This document shows, one piece after another, positions 18,601 to 25,386 of a stretch of DNA of 64,000 nt. The position numbers and the translations under genes are program-made. Position 1 is the first letter of the stretch. Each line of letters begins with the position of its first letter. The stretch spans positions 1 to 64,000 of the forward strand of contig CALTYZ010000001.1 of NCBI GenBank assembly GCA_943913645.1, in the 5' to 3' direction. The stretch is from an uncultured Corynebacterium sp. (GTDB lineage: Bacteria > Actinomycetota > Actinomycetes > Mycobacteriales > Mycobacteriaceae). A model generated the notes under the pieces. The model was not told the origin of the DNA. It saw nothing but the letters and a program-made list of their open reading frames with translations, and ran no database searches.

Positions 18601-18717
18601 AAACGCAGGAAGACCATCAACGTCAGGAAGAACAGTGTCCCAGGTGCGAATCTCTGCACGACGAGGCCGGGGAAGTAAAACTGCCCTCGGGGTGACTACG
18701 GGCGGAGTGGAGCTCAT
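15622..18717 (-). CDS. adnA: AdnA subunit of AdnAB, ATPase site degenerate, nuclease intact
   Basis: A 1031-residue AdnA-type helicase-nuclease, counterpart of Rv3202c. The P-loop at residues 49-57 reads GEAGSGISS, with Ile55 (ATC, 18553-18555) in place of the invariant Lys. Walker B reads VDDAQ near residue 250, with Asp for Glu. Later helicase motifs remain (GDIKQSVFRFRGA, TAHGAAGREYE, AATRATQQL). The nuclease domain keeps GRIDRLELE, IIDLKTGAH and QLMAYQ. Four Cys (LLQCPMR, then HCDNCRVRALCP at the C-terminus) match the Fe-S nuclease pattern of AddB/Cas4. AdnA thus looks like a nuclease/scaffold subunit with AdnB as motor. Confidence 0.93.
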   Translation of the reverse strand: MSSTPPVVTPRAVLLPRPRRAEIRTWDTVLPDVDGLPAFPTEGLWKLRGEAGSGISSFLIDTAVNAIAADPAGAAASGVLIVTASKEAASSMRAELSDRLASSGFITHEPVVRSVHSLAFSLLRQQSNQSLRLISGAEQDAVIRQLLIGHAEDGRGDWPEELRPALTMVGFARQLRDFLLRAVERGMSADDLRQLGLHYKVPIWVAASDFLREYEQVMALTGTLRYSASELVSKVLEHELTHTWGIVLVDDAQHLAPASSRLLIRLLERARLGVVGGDIKQSVFRFRGASPHFYQDLGGLEHTELDLGRSRRCPHRAVVIAPDVQTHHALIVDTLRRAHFEDGVAFGDMAVIVRSSPMIEPLRRSLLHAGVPVTLDPTDVVLAQQRIVISLLLGLRAINDDLSVSQWRELMLGPVGGADPVTLRRLLRGLRRLRPDQRAAETMTELLSSPDELPDFGTVLTDRELSILQRMRKVLDQGRHMQAKGGSVEEVLWAIWSATGLSDRLLAVALRGGATGSQADRDLDAVMALFDAAGDFTERRPTAGVASFVAFITEQQLPTGVRDRRVVAPDAVALLTAHGAAGREYERVIVAGVQESSWPSLSETGTIFRQEDLVDLVDDGIDPAIPVSHTAERLNEERNLFHVAATRATQQLLVTAVDGETGEDVLQPSRFVDEFAATWDLTPQRVMMAAATQESPADAKLGVYARDVRVLARDDIIAELRQTLQSPSASDTARGQAARQLARLAQAGVPGAAQEQWWGGHGASTRTQLRRPATLSPSRIESLLQCPMRSVLERMTGLDETLEMIYGQIAHAYLEALGNGADPITAREAVMDARQRVQHSPAWKTARDIEDFASMLDRLDNWLCSSRGVFEQVAVEATVDVQVDEQTRIAGRIDRLELEQSGALHIIDLKTGAHVPTKHDTEHNAQLMAYQLAISRGKLTDNAVITNDGADPIDVGGATLIYPNAKKTGITIRQQAPKPADELEIFAATIGPLSDVVRGPQLPAHTGEHCDNCRVRALCPVQPEGRTIQDG

Positions 18718-18734
18718 GCAGCTATGTTGTCACA

Positions 18735-19487
18735 CTAATCTGACATGAGAAGGTCAGCAATCTCCCTGACGCTCGCGCTTAAGTTCGGATCTCGCCCTCC
18801 GAGGCCAAGTTCACGGAACTCAAGTGCTTTCCTCGTCAAGTGCCGAATATCAGGAACGTGCGACCACCGCTCAAGAATCCGCTGGTCCACCGCGCGGTGC
18901 AGCAGTCCGTCAACAATGACCAGGGCTGCTGTGTAGCCGCGCGGACGCAGTTCAACCGAGGGAGTGAAGCCGGCCAAAGTCGGTGGCAGCGTGCCGTCAA
19001 ACAGACACGACGTGAGGAACTCGAGGTGGGCAACGACTGGCTCACCGCCGACCCAGCCGGCAACATTCTCGCCCGCCCACACAGCGCGATCAATCTCAGC
19101 CCACTGGTCCTTACGGGCAACGGTGGTGGGCGCATCGAGATGCTCCACCGCGACGTCGAATCGTAGCGCCGTAGCTACCGCTTCATCAATGCGGGCGGCT
19201 GGGGCGCCCTCTGCAAATTCGTTTGCCGCATAGCCGCCGACAACAAGGCGTCCATCAGTCGCGCGAACTGGACGGCTGATCCGCATCCCGTCAAGGTTTC
19301 CCGCGATTTTCTCTCGGGCTTTGCCCGACCATGCGGACGTCGCATTCGCACGAGCGACCACCACATGTCCAAACCTCAGTCCATTGCCCCACGCCACCGA
19401 GGTCGGCTCGCCGCGGCCCTCCAGCTGGAACGCGGAAAGAACATGCCCGGGGATCTCTTTTCCGGTCTGCGCGAATGAAATGCTCAC
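18735..19487 (-). CDS. TIGR02569 family protein
   Basis: A 250-residue cytosolic protein of the actinobacterial TIGR02569 family, counterpart of Rv3205c; its function is unknown. Visible segments are VAWGNGLRFGHVVVARAN near residue 31, DGMRISRPVRATDGRLVVGG near 67 and a C-terminal helix-rich part. No catalytic motif is obvious. It begins with GTG, with TAAGTT about 9 nt upstream that could serve as a leaderless -10. It lies just upstream of adnA on the same strand (17-nt gap), so it may be co-transcribed with the repair genes. Confidence 0.85.
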   Translation of the reverse strand: MSISFAQTGKEIPGHVLSAFQLEGRGEPTSVAWGNGLRFGHVVVARANATSAWSGKAREKIAGNLDGMRISRPVRATDGRLVVGGYAANEFAEGAPAARIDEAVATALRFDVAVEHLDAPTTVARKDQWAEIDRAVWAGENVAGWVGGEPVVAHLEFLTSCLFDGTLPPTLAGFTPSVELRPRGYTAALVIVDGLLHRAVDQRILERWSHVPDIRHLTRKALEFRELGLGGRDPNLSASVREIADLLMSD

Positions 19488-19523
19488 AGTCTGCAGAACT
19501 TACAACACCACCCGGGCCGCGAG

Positions 19524-20537
19524 CTATTGCACAGCTGGACGCGGATACGGCCACGGATTTGAGCGACAGGTATCGGGATTGTCCGGGTATACCTCAGAAG
19601 GGTCAAAAGATCGCAGCTCGGCATTGTTTAAGCTCAACGTCTGCTGCATCATGATTGGTGCCAGATCACCGTCGGCGGGGCACGGAACATGCTCAGAAAA
19701 CCCAAGTGCATGGCCAACCTCATGATTGATCAGGTACTGCCGGTAGCGGCCTAAGTCTCCTTCAAATGGCGCCGCGCCACGGACCCAACGCGACTCGTTG
19801 ACCACCACTGTGTCCTCGCCGGTGATTCGGGTCCGACAACTGGTCTCCATTCCGATATCCGCACCGCACATCTTCCTGGTAGTACCGACCGAGGTGAGGC
19901 GAATCTTCAGCGTTGGGTTGTCGTCTCCGCTGACATGTTCGAACCGAAACCGAGGGTCATTTGTCCACCCGCGAGGATCTGCGAGGGTTGCATCAATCAT
20001 CGCGGCAAAAGCGTCGTCCCCGCCATAGTTTGAGGTGTCAACTCCGTGCTCAACCTCAACAACGTAGCGCACCACGATTTCATCTCCGCTGCCTGCTTCA
20101 ACACCTGTGGACCCGACTTCGTAGTACGTCTCCTCCCCTGCCTCGGTGTACGGCCCCCCGGGTGGCAGCTCGGTTGTGTCGACTTTCCCCTCCGGCAGTT
20201 CCGCAGGCTCGCGCGCGCGTTCGTCAGCAGCAGCATCATCGGACGTGTCATCTGCTTCGGCGTTGTCTGATTCTGAGTCACGACCATCGCGTTCAGCGAC
20301 CTGCATCTCAGCTTTATCGGCCGTTGCCACAACCTTTTCGCCCGGATGCTGTGCAATATTGACCAGCATCCAGACAGTCATGAAAGCAAGTAACGGGACC
20401 GCATATGCACGCCAGCCGTAATCGCGGGTGATGCGGCCGAGTTTGCCGTCAAGGTTTCCGCTGCGCGCGCGTCTTGCGTGTGAGGGCGCAGCCTCACTGG
20501 TATCTGTTGTGCGGGAACGATGATGCCTGTTCGCCAT
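19524..20537 (-). CDS. DUF3152 secreted zinc-metalloprotease-like protein
   Basis: A 337-residue protein with a basic N-terminus, one membrane segment (about residues 45-65), an acidic Asp/Glu/Ala-rich linker (about 70-125) and a DUF3152 domain. Near residue 275 it carries HEVGHALGFSEH, the complete HExxHxxGxxH zinc motif of metzincin-like proteases, followed by a Met-containing turn (APIMMQQ). It is therefore predicted to be an extracellular, membrane-anchored metalloprotease. The substrate is unknown. Counterpart of Rv3207c. The ATG has a TAAGTT -10 box 8 nt upstream that overlaps the stop codon of the DUF3107 gene. Confidence 0.9.
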   Translation of the reverse strand: MANRHHRSRTTDTSEAAPSHARRARSGNLDGKLGRITRDYGWRAYAVPLLAFMTVWMLVNIAQHPGEKVVATADKAEMQVAERDGRDSESDNAEADDTSDDAAADERAREPAELPEGKVDTTELPPGGPYTEAGEETYYEVGSTGVEAGSGDEIVVRYVVEVEHGVDTSNYGGDDAFAAMIDATLADPRGWTNDPRFRFEHVSGDDNPTLKIRLTSVGTTRKMCGADIGMETSCRTRITGEDTVVVNESRWVRGAAPFEGDLGRYRQYLINHEVGHALGFSEHVPCPADGDLAPIMMQQTLSLNNAELRSFDPSEVYPDNPDTCRSNPWPYPRPAVQ

Positions 20538-20545
20538 ACGCAGTT

Positions 20546-20551
20546 AACTTA
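20546..20551 (-). promoter_or_regulatory. -10 box of DUF3152 gene overlapping upstream stop codon
   Basis: On the minus strand TAAGTT lies 8 nt before the ATG at 20537, the geometry of a leaderless transcript. Its first three bases are the TAA stop of the DUF3107 gene. Confidence 0.45.
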
Positions 20552-20773
20552 GCGCATAAAGCCCACGGATCGAGCGGCTGCAGATCCCTGCTCCACGTAG
20601 ATCACGCGGTCGGTGCGAATTAGGAACTGGTGCCCTTTGTCATCTTCGAGCTTCAACGTCTGTTGCCCGATGGCGAGCGCGCGCTCAACGAGTCCGATGA
20701 CGTCGTCTTGCCCCTCGGGAAGACGAACGATCAATTCACGAGGGCTGTCTGCGAGACCAATTTTTATATCCAT
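20549..20773 (-). CDS. DUF3107 family protein
   Basis: A 74-residue cytosolic protein matching the DUF3107 family (Rv3208A/TB9.4-like), of unknown function. The ATG at 20773 gives MDIKIGLADSPREL, the conserved opening; a longer in-frame ORF to 20893 is judged spurious because it adds 40 residues with no family match. A conserved C-terminal segment reads FLIRTDRVIYVEQG. The TetR regulator gene (FasR, Rv3208) that accompanies this gene in M. tuberculosis is absent here. The 5' untranslated region has a perfect 11-bp tandem repeat, each unit carrying AAGGAAG. Confidence 0.9.
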   Translation of the reverse strand: MDIKIGLADSPRELIVRLPEGQDDVIGLVERALAIGQQTLKLEDDKGHQFLIRTDRVIYVEQGSAAARSVGFMR

Positions 20774-20791
20774 ACGCTTTGCGTGGGTTCC

Positions 20792-20813
20792 CTTCCTTGC
20801 TGCTTCCTTGCTG
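20792..20813. repeat. 11-bp perfect tandem duplication in a 5' UTR
   Basis: CTTCCTTGCTG occurs twice in tandem (20792-20802 and 20803-20813). On the minus strand each unit contains a purine-rich AAGGAAG resembling a ribosome-binding site, about 20-30 nt upstream of the DUF3107 start. Confidence 0.95.
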
Positions 20814-20918
20814 TTTTGTCGTGCGAATCTTGATTGGTTCGACCAATGCTCGATTCTGATCGACCGGTCCTCATTGTAGCTGGGAGACCACACGGGTCGA
20901 ACCTGGCAACGGGCGGAC

Positions 20919-20924
20919 TACTAT
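20919..20924 (+). promoter_or_regulatory. -10 box for leaderless rhlE
   Basis: TACTAT lies 7 nt before GTG at 20932. The upstream in-frame ATG at 20923 falls inside the box, so it could not be used by a transcript from this promoter. Confidence 0.45.
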
Positions 20925-20931
20925 GAGGTCT

Positions 20932-22293
20932 GTGCCTCCAACCGGTGATCGTGATACCCACAGCCCAGGTGCCTCCGCCACAGCGGTGGCACCGACGTTT
21001 TGGCAGCTTGGGGTTGCGGCGGAGTTGATTGACGCACTCGCAGAAATCGGCATCGACCGGACGTTTTCCATTCAGGAACTTGCCATCCCCCTGGCACTCA
21101 ACGGCCGGGACCTCATCGGGCAGGCACGCACTGGCATGGGCAAAACCTACGCCTTTGGCATCCCTTTGCTAGATCGTGTGTTCGACGATGCCACGGTGGC
21201 TGAGTGCGATGGCACCCCGCGTGCCCTTGTGGTTGTGCCGACCCGCGAACTGGCGGTGCAGGTCGGCGAGGATCTCCAGCGGACTGCTCACTACACGCCT
21301 GTTCGCACTGCAACTATTTACGGTGGGCGGCCATATGAGGAGCAAATCGCTGCGCTCAACCGGGGCGTAGATGTCATTGTGGGCACTCCGGGACGCCTCC
21401 TGGATCTCTATGACCGGGGAGAGCTTGTCTTGTCCGCTGTAGCAATCCTGGTTTTGGACGAGGCAGACGAAATGCTCGACATGGGTTTTTTACCGGACAT
21501 TGAAAAACTGTGGGCAGCGTTGCCGAAGCGGCTGCAAACGATGTTATTTTCTGCGACTATGCCTGGCCCGATCCTCGCTTTAGCGAGAGCAAAGATGCGT
21601 ACCCCGGTGCACATTCGCGCCGAGGCTGCCGATGCTCCAGCGACGCACACCACAACTCGCCAGGTGGTGTTCAAGTCACACCGTATGGACAAGCCTGAAG
21701 TAGTTGCGCGGATCCTTCAGGCGAGCGGGCGGGGGCGCACCATCATCTTCACACGCACGAAACGTTCCGCTGCACACGTAGCGGAGGATCTCGCACATCG
21801 GGGATTTGCCGTGGCCGCGGTCCATGGCGATCTTGGTCAGGTTGCTCGTGAGCAGTCGTTGGAGGCGTTTCGTACCGGCACCGTAGACATTTTGGTGGCC
21901 ACCGATGTGGCAGCACGCGGCATTGATGTCGATGACGTCACCCACGTGATCAACTACCAAACACCGGATGACCCAATGACGTACGTGCATCGCATCGGCC
22001 GCACAGGTCGGGCTGGCCAGAGCGGTACTGCCATCACCCTCGTTGGCTACGACGAGCCCCACAAGTGGAGTCTGATCAATACAGAACTTGATCTTGGCCA
22101 CCCAGATCCGCCGGAGTGGTTTTCTACTTCCCCAGAGCTCTTCGAAGCGCTTGATTTACCCGATACGGTGGCGGGTACGGTCGGGCAGCCGCGCGCAGTC
22201 TACGGTGCACAGTCCCGGCGGGCGCGGCGCGAAACACGCTTTGCCCAGCAATCCCGACACACCCGCCCCCAGCGAGGAGGAAAACGCAGGTGA
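20932..22293 (+). CDS. rhlE: DEAD-box RNA helicase (RhlE-like)
   Basis: A 453-residue ATP-dependent RNA helicase, counterpart of Rv3211. Domain 1 has the Q motif (FSIQELAIPLAL), Walker A ARTGMGKT, PTRELA, DEAD in VLDEADEMLDMG and SAT. Domain 2 has IIFTRTKRSA, VATDVAARGID and HRIGRTGRAG. The short C-terminal tail is Arg/Gln-rich and may bind RNA. The start is chosen at GTG 20932 because the ATG at 20923 lies within the likely -10 box; the longer form would add three residues. The stop overlaps the next gene by 4 nt (GTGA), so the two are translationally coupled. Confidence 0.94.
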   Translation: MPPTGDRDTHSPGASATAVAPTFWQLGVAAELIDALAEIGIDRTFSIQELAIPLALNGRDLIGQARTGMGKTYAFGIPLLDRVFDDATVAECDGTPRALVVVPTRELAVQVGEDLQRTAHYTPVRTATIYGGRPYEEQIAALNRGVDVIVGTPGRLLDLYDRGELVLSAVAILVLDEADEMLDMGFLPDIEKLWAALPKRLQTMLFSATMPGPILALARAKMRTPVHIRAEAADAPATHTTTRQVVFKSHRMDKPEVVARILQASGRGRTIIFTRTKRSAAHVAEDLAHRGFAVAAVHGDLGQVAREQSLEAFRTGTVDILVATDVAARGIDVDDVTHVINYQTPDDPMTYVHRIGRTGRAGQSGTAITLVGYDEPHKWSLINTELDLGHPDPPEWFSTSPELFEALDLPDTVAGTVGQPRAVYGAQSRRARRETRFAQQSRHTRPQRGGKRR

Positions 22294-23501
22294 GCACACC
22301 ACTTTGCCGCACGCGCAGTGATTTAATCGCCACAGCTGTGATCACAACGATCTGTGTGCTCTGCGTTGGCATTGCATGGTTGACGGCACCGATCCGCACG
22401 GCTGAGCTGCACCCGGCAACGCAAGAGCAAGACAACGCGGGACGTCTTGCCGTCGCCCCTACCACGCTGAGCGAGCACTTTCGGCTCGTCGACGACTCCC
22501 CCAACGCCCAACCCGTCGTCGTTGACGGACTCATCATCACCTACCGCGAGGACAACAAGACGGTGACGGCTACCACTGCTGCTGGTGACACTGCGTGGAC
22601 GTACACCCGCCCAGATGACCTGTGCGCACTGGGACAGGCGTGGGGCAAGGTTGTGGCAACATATCGGACAGGCGTCGGCTGCGGAGATGTGGTTGCAATA
22701 GACGCGCTCACTGGCACCTACTCCGCCACTCGCTCGGCGATCGCTCCTGCCGAGATCACACTGCTGCACTCCAACGACCGGGTGGGGTACGCGGCGGCCT
22801 CGCGGGTGGAGTTGTGGCGCTCTGACATGGTGCGAACTGTTGAATACGGCGAGGTCGAAGCGCCGCAGGAGCCAAATATGCAGCCGCACCAATGCGAACT
22901 CTCCTCGGCGTTAACCCGAACTGAGCTGTTGGCAGTCACGGAGACGTGTGCAGACGGCACGTTTCTGCGGTTCCAGGAGGTCAGTCCCGAGGACTCACGC
23001 AAGCCTGAGATGCTCGGCAGCGTCGAGATCTCTCCTGATGCCTACCTTGTGGCCATCGGCAAAGACGTCGCCGCGATCTACGACCCAGCAGAATCCGAGA
23101 TCCGTGCTTATAACAACGAGGGCGACAACGTCAGTATCTCCGCAGTCCCAGTACTGCGTTCCCCTGAGCAGTCTGCCAGCGGCGTCGCCACCTTAGCAAC
23201 GGCTGACCTCCCCCATCACATGTTGTTTCATGACGGTGACGCACTGGTGCTGATGGAGCCGACCAATCTTGCGGTGACCGGCGTGTTTAGCGGCGCGCTC
23301 GGCACCGGTTTTGCAGCCGGGGACCGGTTACTCTACGCCACCGAGGAAGGCGTAGCGGTGGTGAACTGGGATACTCAGGCAGTCGAAAATATCGTCGCGG
23401 TTGACCGCGGGGAGTATGCCGGGCCGGTGCATGTGGATTCGGCGGGGGCGAGCGTCGTCGAAAAGCGGGGGAGCGAAATCGTGGTGCTCGACGCGGGGTA
23501 G
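22290..23501 (+). CDS. Rv3212-like membrane-anchored beta-propeller protein
   Basis: A 403-residue protein with one N-terminal membrane helix (about residues 12-32) and an extracytoplasmic domain of repeated beta-strand blades resembling PQQ-type propellers, for example TVTATTAAGDTAWTYTRP and VVAIDALTGTYSATRS. It matches the Rv3212 family, whose role is unknown. Two Cys pairs in the exported part (DLCALG/GVGCGD and HQCEL/ETCADG) may form disulfides. It is translationally coupled to rhlE by a 4-nt overlap, although a link between an RNA helicase and an exported propeller is not obvious. Confidence 0.85.
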   Translation: MSTPLCRTRSDLIATAVITTICVLCVGIAWLTAPIRTAELHPATQEQDNAGRLAVAPTTLSEHFRLVDDSPNAQPVVVDGLIITYREDNKTVTATTAAGDTAWTYTRPDDLCALGQAWGKVVATYRTGVGCGDVVAIDALTGTYSATRSAIAPAEITLLHSNDRVGYAAASRVELWRSDMVRTVEYGEVEAPQEPNMQPHQCELSSALTRTELLAVTETCADGTFLRFQEVSPEDSRKPEMLGSVEISPDAYLVAIGKDVAAIYDPAESEIRAYNNEGDNVSISAVPVLRSPEQSASGVATLATADLPHHMLFHDGDALVLMEPTNLAVTGVFSGALGTGFAAGDRLLYATEEGVAVVNWDTQAVENIVAVDRGEYAGPVHVDSAGASVVEKRGSEIVVLDAG

Positions 23502-23508
23502 CCGCTTG

Positions 23509-23955
23509 TCAGCGCCCCTGCCGTAACGCGTAGCGGGCTTCATGGAAGCGCCGGGTATCAGGGTGCAAGAAGCACGCGATGGCGCACGCAGCACTCAGGA
23601 ATGTGACTGCACCCAGCCATGGCATCCCGCCCCGGAACATGTAGAGTGCGACGCCAAGCAGGATGGCCTCGATCAGGAGGATCGCACCCTGGCTGCGTGG
23701 CCTGCCCCGCAATGTTTCAACGGCGACCCAGGTAATGAAGCCGAAGATGATGAGGAGAAATACTGCGGTGCCGAGTGCGACATATGCTGCCGCCCCGGAC
23801 TCGGACTCGATCGCACTGTTCGATATACCTCGGAACTGCACAACTAGCAATGAGATTATGTAAGCGAACATGGCAGCGCACTGCAGCAACACCAGGACCG
23901 CACCAAGGCGCAGCTGGAATGGCATAACCGCTGCATCGCGCTCAAGATCAGACAC
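23509..23955 (-). CDS. small integral membrane protein, four TM segments
   Basis: A 148-residue protein with four predicted membrane helices and short loops, and a basic C-terminus (HPDTRRFHEARYALRQ). I recognise no domain beyond an actinobacterial conserved membrane protein. The GTG at 23955 is chosen because AAAGGAG sits 6 nt upstream; the longer ORF to 24048 has no ribosome-binding site and adds 31 polar residues. It converges with the propeller gene with a 7-nt gap. The role is unknown. Confidence 0.75.
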   Translation of the reverse strand: MSDLERDAAVMPFQLRLGAVLVLLQCAAMFAYIISLLVVQFRGISNSAIESESGAAAYVALGTAVFLLIIFGFITWVAVETLRGRPRSQGAILLIEAILLGVALYMFRGGMPWLGAVTFLSAACAIACFLHPDTRRFHEARYALRQGR

Positions 23956-24189
23956 GGCAAACTCCTTTGGGCCGGACGTGTGTGATGTGGGTGAATGTGT
24001 CACACGCCGAAGTGTATCTGGGGCTACATAGACCCTTATACGTCCCACGCTTGCATGGAAGACGATTTGACCCCCGGCAGGTGGTATGCGCTCCCATCGG
24101 AGACGCGATAATCACTGCTCAGAAGGGTGTATCTAGAAGAGTTCGCAAGCCATTTCACCGATGGGACACATCAACAATCCCGCAAAGCA

Positions 24190-24205
24190 TATGACTTTTA
24201 TCACA
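24190..24205. promoter_or_regulatory. candidate GlxR/CRP-like site upstream of whcE
   Basis: TATGA-N6-TCACA matches the CRP/GlxR consensus TGTGA-N6-TCACA at nine of ten defined positions. It lies about 315 bp upstream of the whcE start. In M. tuberculosis the whiB1 promoter is CRP-controlled, which makes this placement plausible, but binding is inferred. Confidence 0.4.
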
Positions 24206-24270
24206 TTTTTCAGCTTACCCCTAGCGGGATAGTGCTTTACATGCCATTATTCTCGGGTAGCAAAAACAAC

Positions 24271-24412
24271 GGGCTGGTTACACAGCCCTTAACCCCCAGG
24301 CATCAAAGGGTTAACGCCAGGGAAACCGGCAGACGGATCTCGGGTCCACCGAGAATCACCGCCCGGCCCCCTGGAATCAAAATTTCTTTGCAACAATCCC
24401 GAGCAATCGGGA
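24271..24412 (+). ncRNA. candidate structured leader RNA of whcE
   Basis: Within the 565-bp gap between 23955 and 24521, which has no credible ORF, a run of hairpins can be drawn. P1 is GGGCTG/CAGCCC (24271-24288). P2 is TTAACCC/GGGTTAA (24289-24314). P3 is a nested element closed by CCAGGG/CCCTGG (24317-24374) with an inner TCTCGG/CCGAGA stem. P4 is TCCCGA-GCAA-TCGGGA (24397-24412), a GNRA-type tetraloop. All lie on the whcE sense side, about 110-250 nt before its ATG. I know of no named RNA family with this layout. Confidence 0.4.
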
Positions 24413-24520
24413 CTGAAATGGTGCATTTTCTCGACAACATTTTTGGCCCAGGCGGTGAACACAAACCACATGAGCCACATAGATCACAAAAGTAACGCGA
24501 CATAAGGAGTATCGGTCATT

Positions 24521-24784
24521 ATGGATTGGCGCCACGAAGCAATCTGCCGCGACGAAGACCCAGAACTGTTCTTCCCGGTTGGCAACTCAGGCCCCGCCCT
24601 GTCTCAAATCGCAAAAGCCAAGCTGGTTTGCAACCGTTGCCCGGTCACCTCAGAATGCCTGAAGTGGGCACTTGAGACCGGCCAAGACGCTGGTGTCTGG
24701 GGAGGCATGTCCGAAGAGGAACGCCGCGCGCTCAAGCGCCGGAACAAAGCACGGGCGAGAAACCGTGCCCGTGTCACGGTCTAA
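24521..24784 (+). CDS. whcE: WhiB-family Fe-S regulator WhcE (WhiB1 type)
   Basis: An 87-residue WhiB-like protein expected to bind a 4Fe-4S cluster and associate with the primary sigma factor. Four Cys are present: ICRDED, VCNRCP (two) and SECLKW, spaced C-x2-C-x5-C for the last three. The G[VI]WGG turn (GVWGGMSEEER) and a basic C-terminus for DNA binding follow. The short length and location beside sigH-rshA match WhiB1/WhcE, linked to oxidative and heat stress in C. glutamicum. AAGGAG lies 11 nt upstream of the ATG. A long, hairpin-rich leader precedes the gene. Confidence 0.94.
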   Translation: MDWRHEAICRDEDPELFFPVGNSGPALSQIAKAKLVCNRCPVTSECLKWALETGQDAGVWGGMSEEERRALKRRNKARARNRARVTV

Positions 24785-24915
24785 CCTGTCGAGCCACCCG
24801 AGCTCGGCGCAAGCCTCGGTCTCGGTCGCGGTCCGATTTTCACCTATGAGCACGCGGGGGATACAGTTACATGCTGATAATCCCCAAAAGATCGACTGAC
24901 CTGTAAGGAGGATCC

Positions 24916-24990
24916 GTGAGCAAGCGTGGCAGGAAGCGCAAGGATCGCCGCAAGAAGAGCGCAAACCGCGGCAAGCGCCCGAATTCCTAA
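24916..24990 (+). CDS. 50S ribosomal protein bL37 (24 residues)
   Basis: A 24-residue, very basic peptide, SKRGRKRKDRRKKSANRG after the initiator and ending KRPNS. It closely resembles bL37, the small actinobacterial large-subunit protein found in mycobacterial ribosome structures, where it sits near the peptidyl transferase centre. The start is GTG with a strong TAAGGAGG 4-5 nt upstream. It lies 131 bp after whcE and is followed by a bidirectional terminator. Automatic annotation often misses it because of its size. Confidence 0.93.
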   Translation: MSKRGRKRKDRRKKSANRGKRPNS

Positions 24991-25025
24991 ACTCCATCGC
25001 CCCAGCCCTGGGGCCGAGTCGCGAC

Positions 25026-25064
25026 ATAAAGCCGCCTATTTCCACCAGGGATAGGCGGCTTTAT
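25026..25064. terminator. bidirectional hairpin terminator between bL37 and rshA
   Basis: A perfect 14-bp inverted repeat, ATAAAGCCGCCTAT, with an 11-nt loop. The A-rich outer bases of one arm give a short T run on either strand. It separates the converging bL37 and sigH-rshA transcripts. Confidence 0.85.
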
Positions 25065-25101
25065 GCTTTCTCCAGCCTGCTCGCCGCACCCATAAACGCA
25101 G

Positions 25102-25386
25102 CTACTGGTACCGGCGAACCTCGGTGTACGTCACCGAAGTAATCGAGGTGATAATGCGCTGTCGCAGCGGCTCCGGAGCATGCTCGGTTTCGCAACACTT
25201 TCTGACAAGTCCGCGCACCGCCTGCTCCGATTCCAGCCGGCTGAAGCACTCGGGGCATTGCGCAACCGCATCGCGGATAGCTGCGGCGCGCGCCGGAGAA
25301 ATCTGTGCATCAAACAACTCGCACAACAGCTGGTGAACGCTTTGATTAGCGCCGTGCCCACACTCACATGGCCCGGTGTCTGTCAT
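25102..25386 (-). CDS. rshA: anti-sigma factor RshA (mycothiol system type), ZAS His replaced
   Basis: A 94-residue anti-sigma factor expected to bind and inhibit SigH until oxidative stress. The zinc-associated anti-sigma core normally reads HxxxCxxC; here it reads A40-V-A-Q-C44-P-E-C47, so the zinc-ligand His is replaced by Ala (codon GCG). Other possible ligands are C7, C9, H11, H18 and C22. A C-terminal CCETEH pair is also present. The ATG overlaps the sigH stop (ATGA), so the two are coupled. Counterpart of Rv3221A. Confidence 0.9.
   Translation of the reverse strand: MTDTGPCECGHGANQSVHQLLCELFDAQISPARAAAIRDAVAQCPECFSRLESEQAVRGLVRKCCETEHAPEPLRQRIITSITSVTYTEVRRYQ

Noticed and set aside
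24127..24495. A 122-codon ORF in the whcE upstream region
   Set aside because: There is no ribosome-binding site and no domain, and the region is better explained as a hairpin-rich leader.
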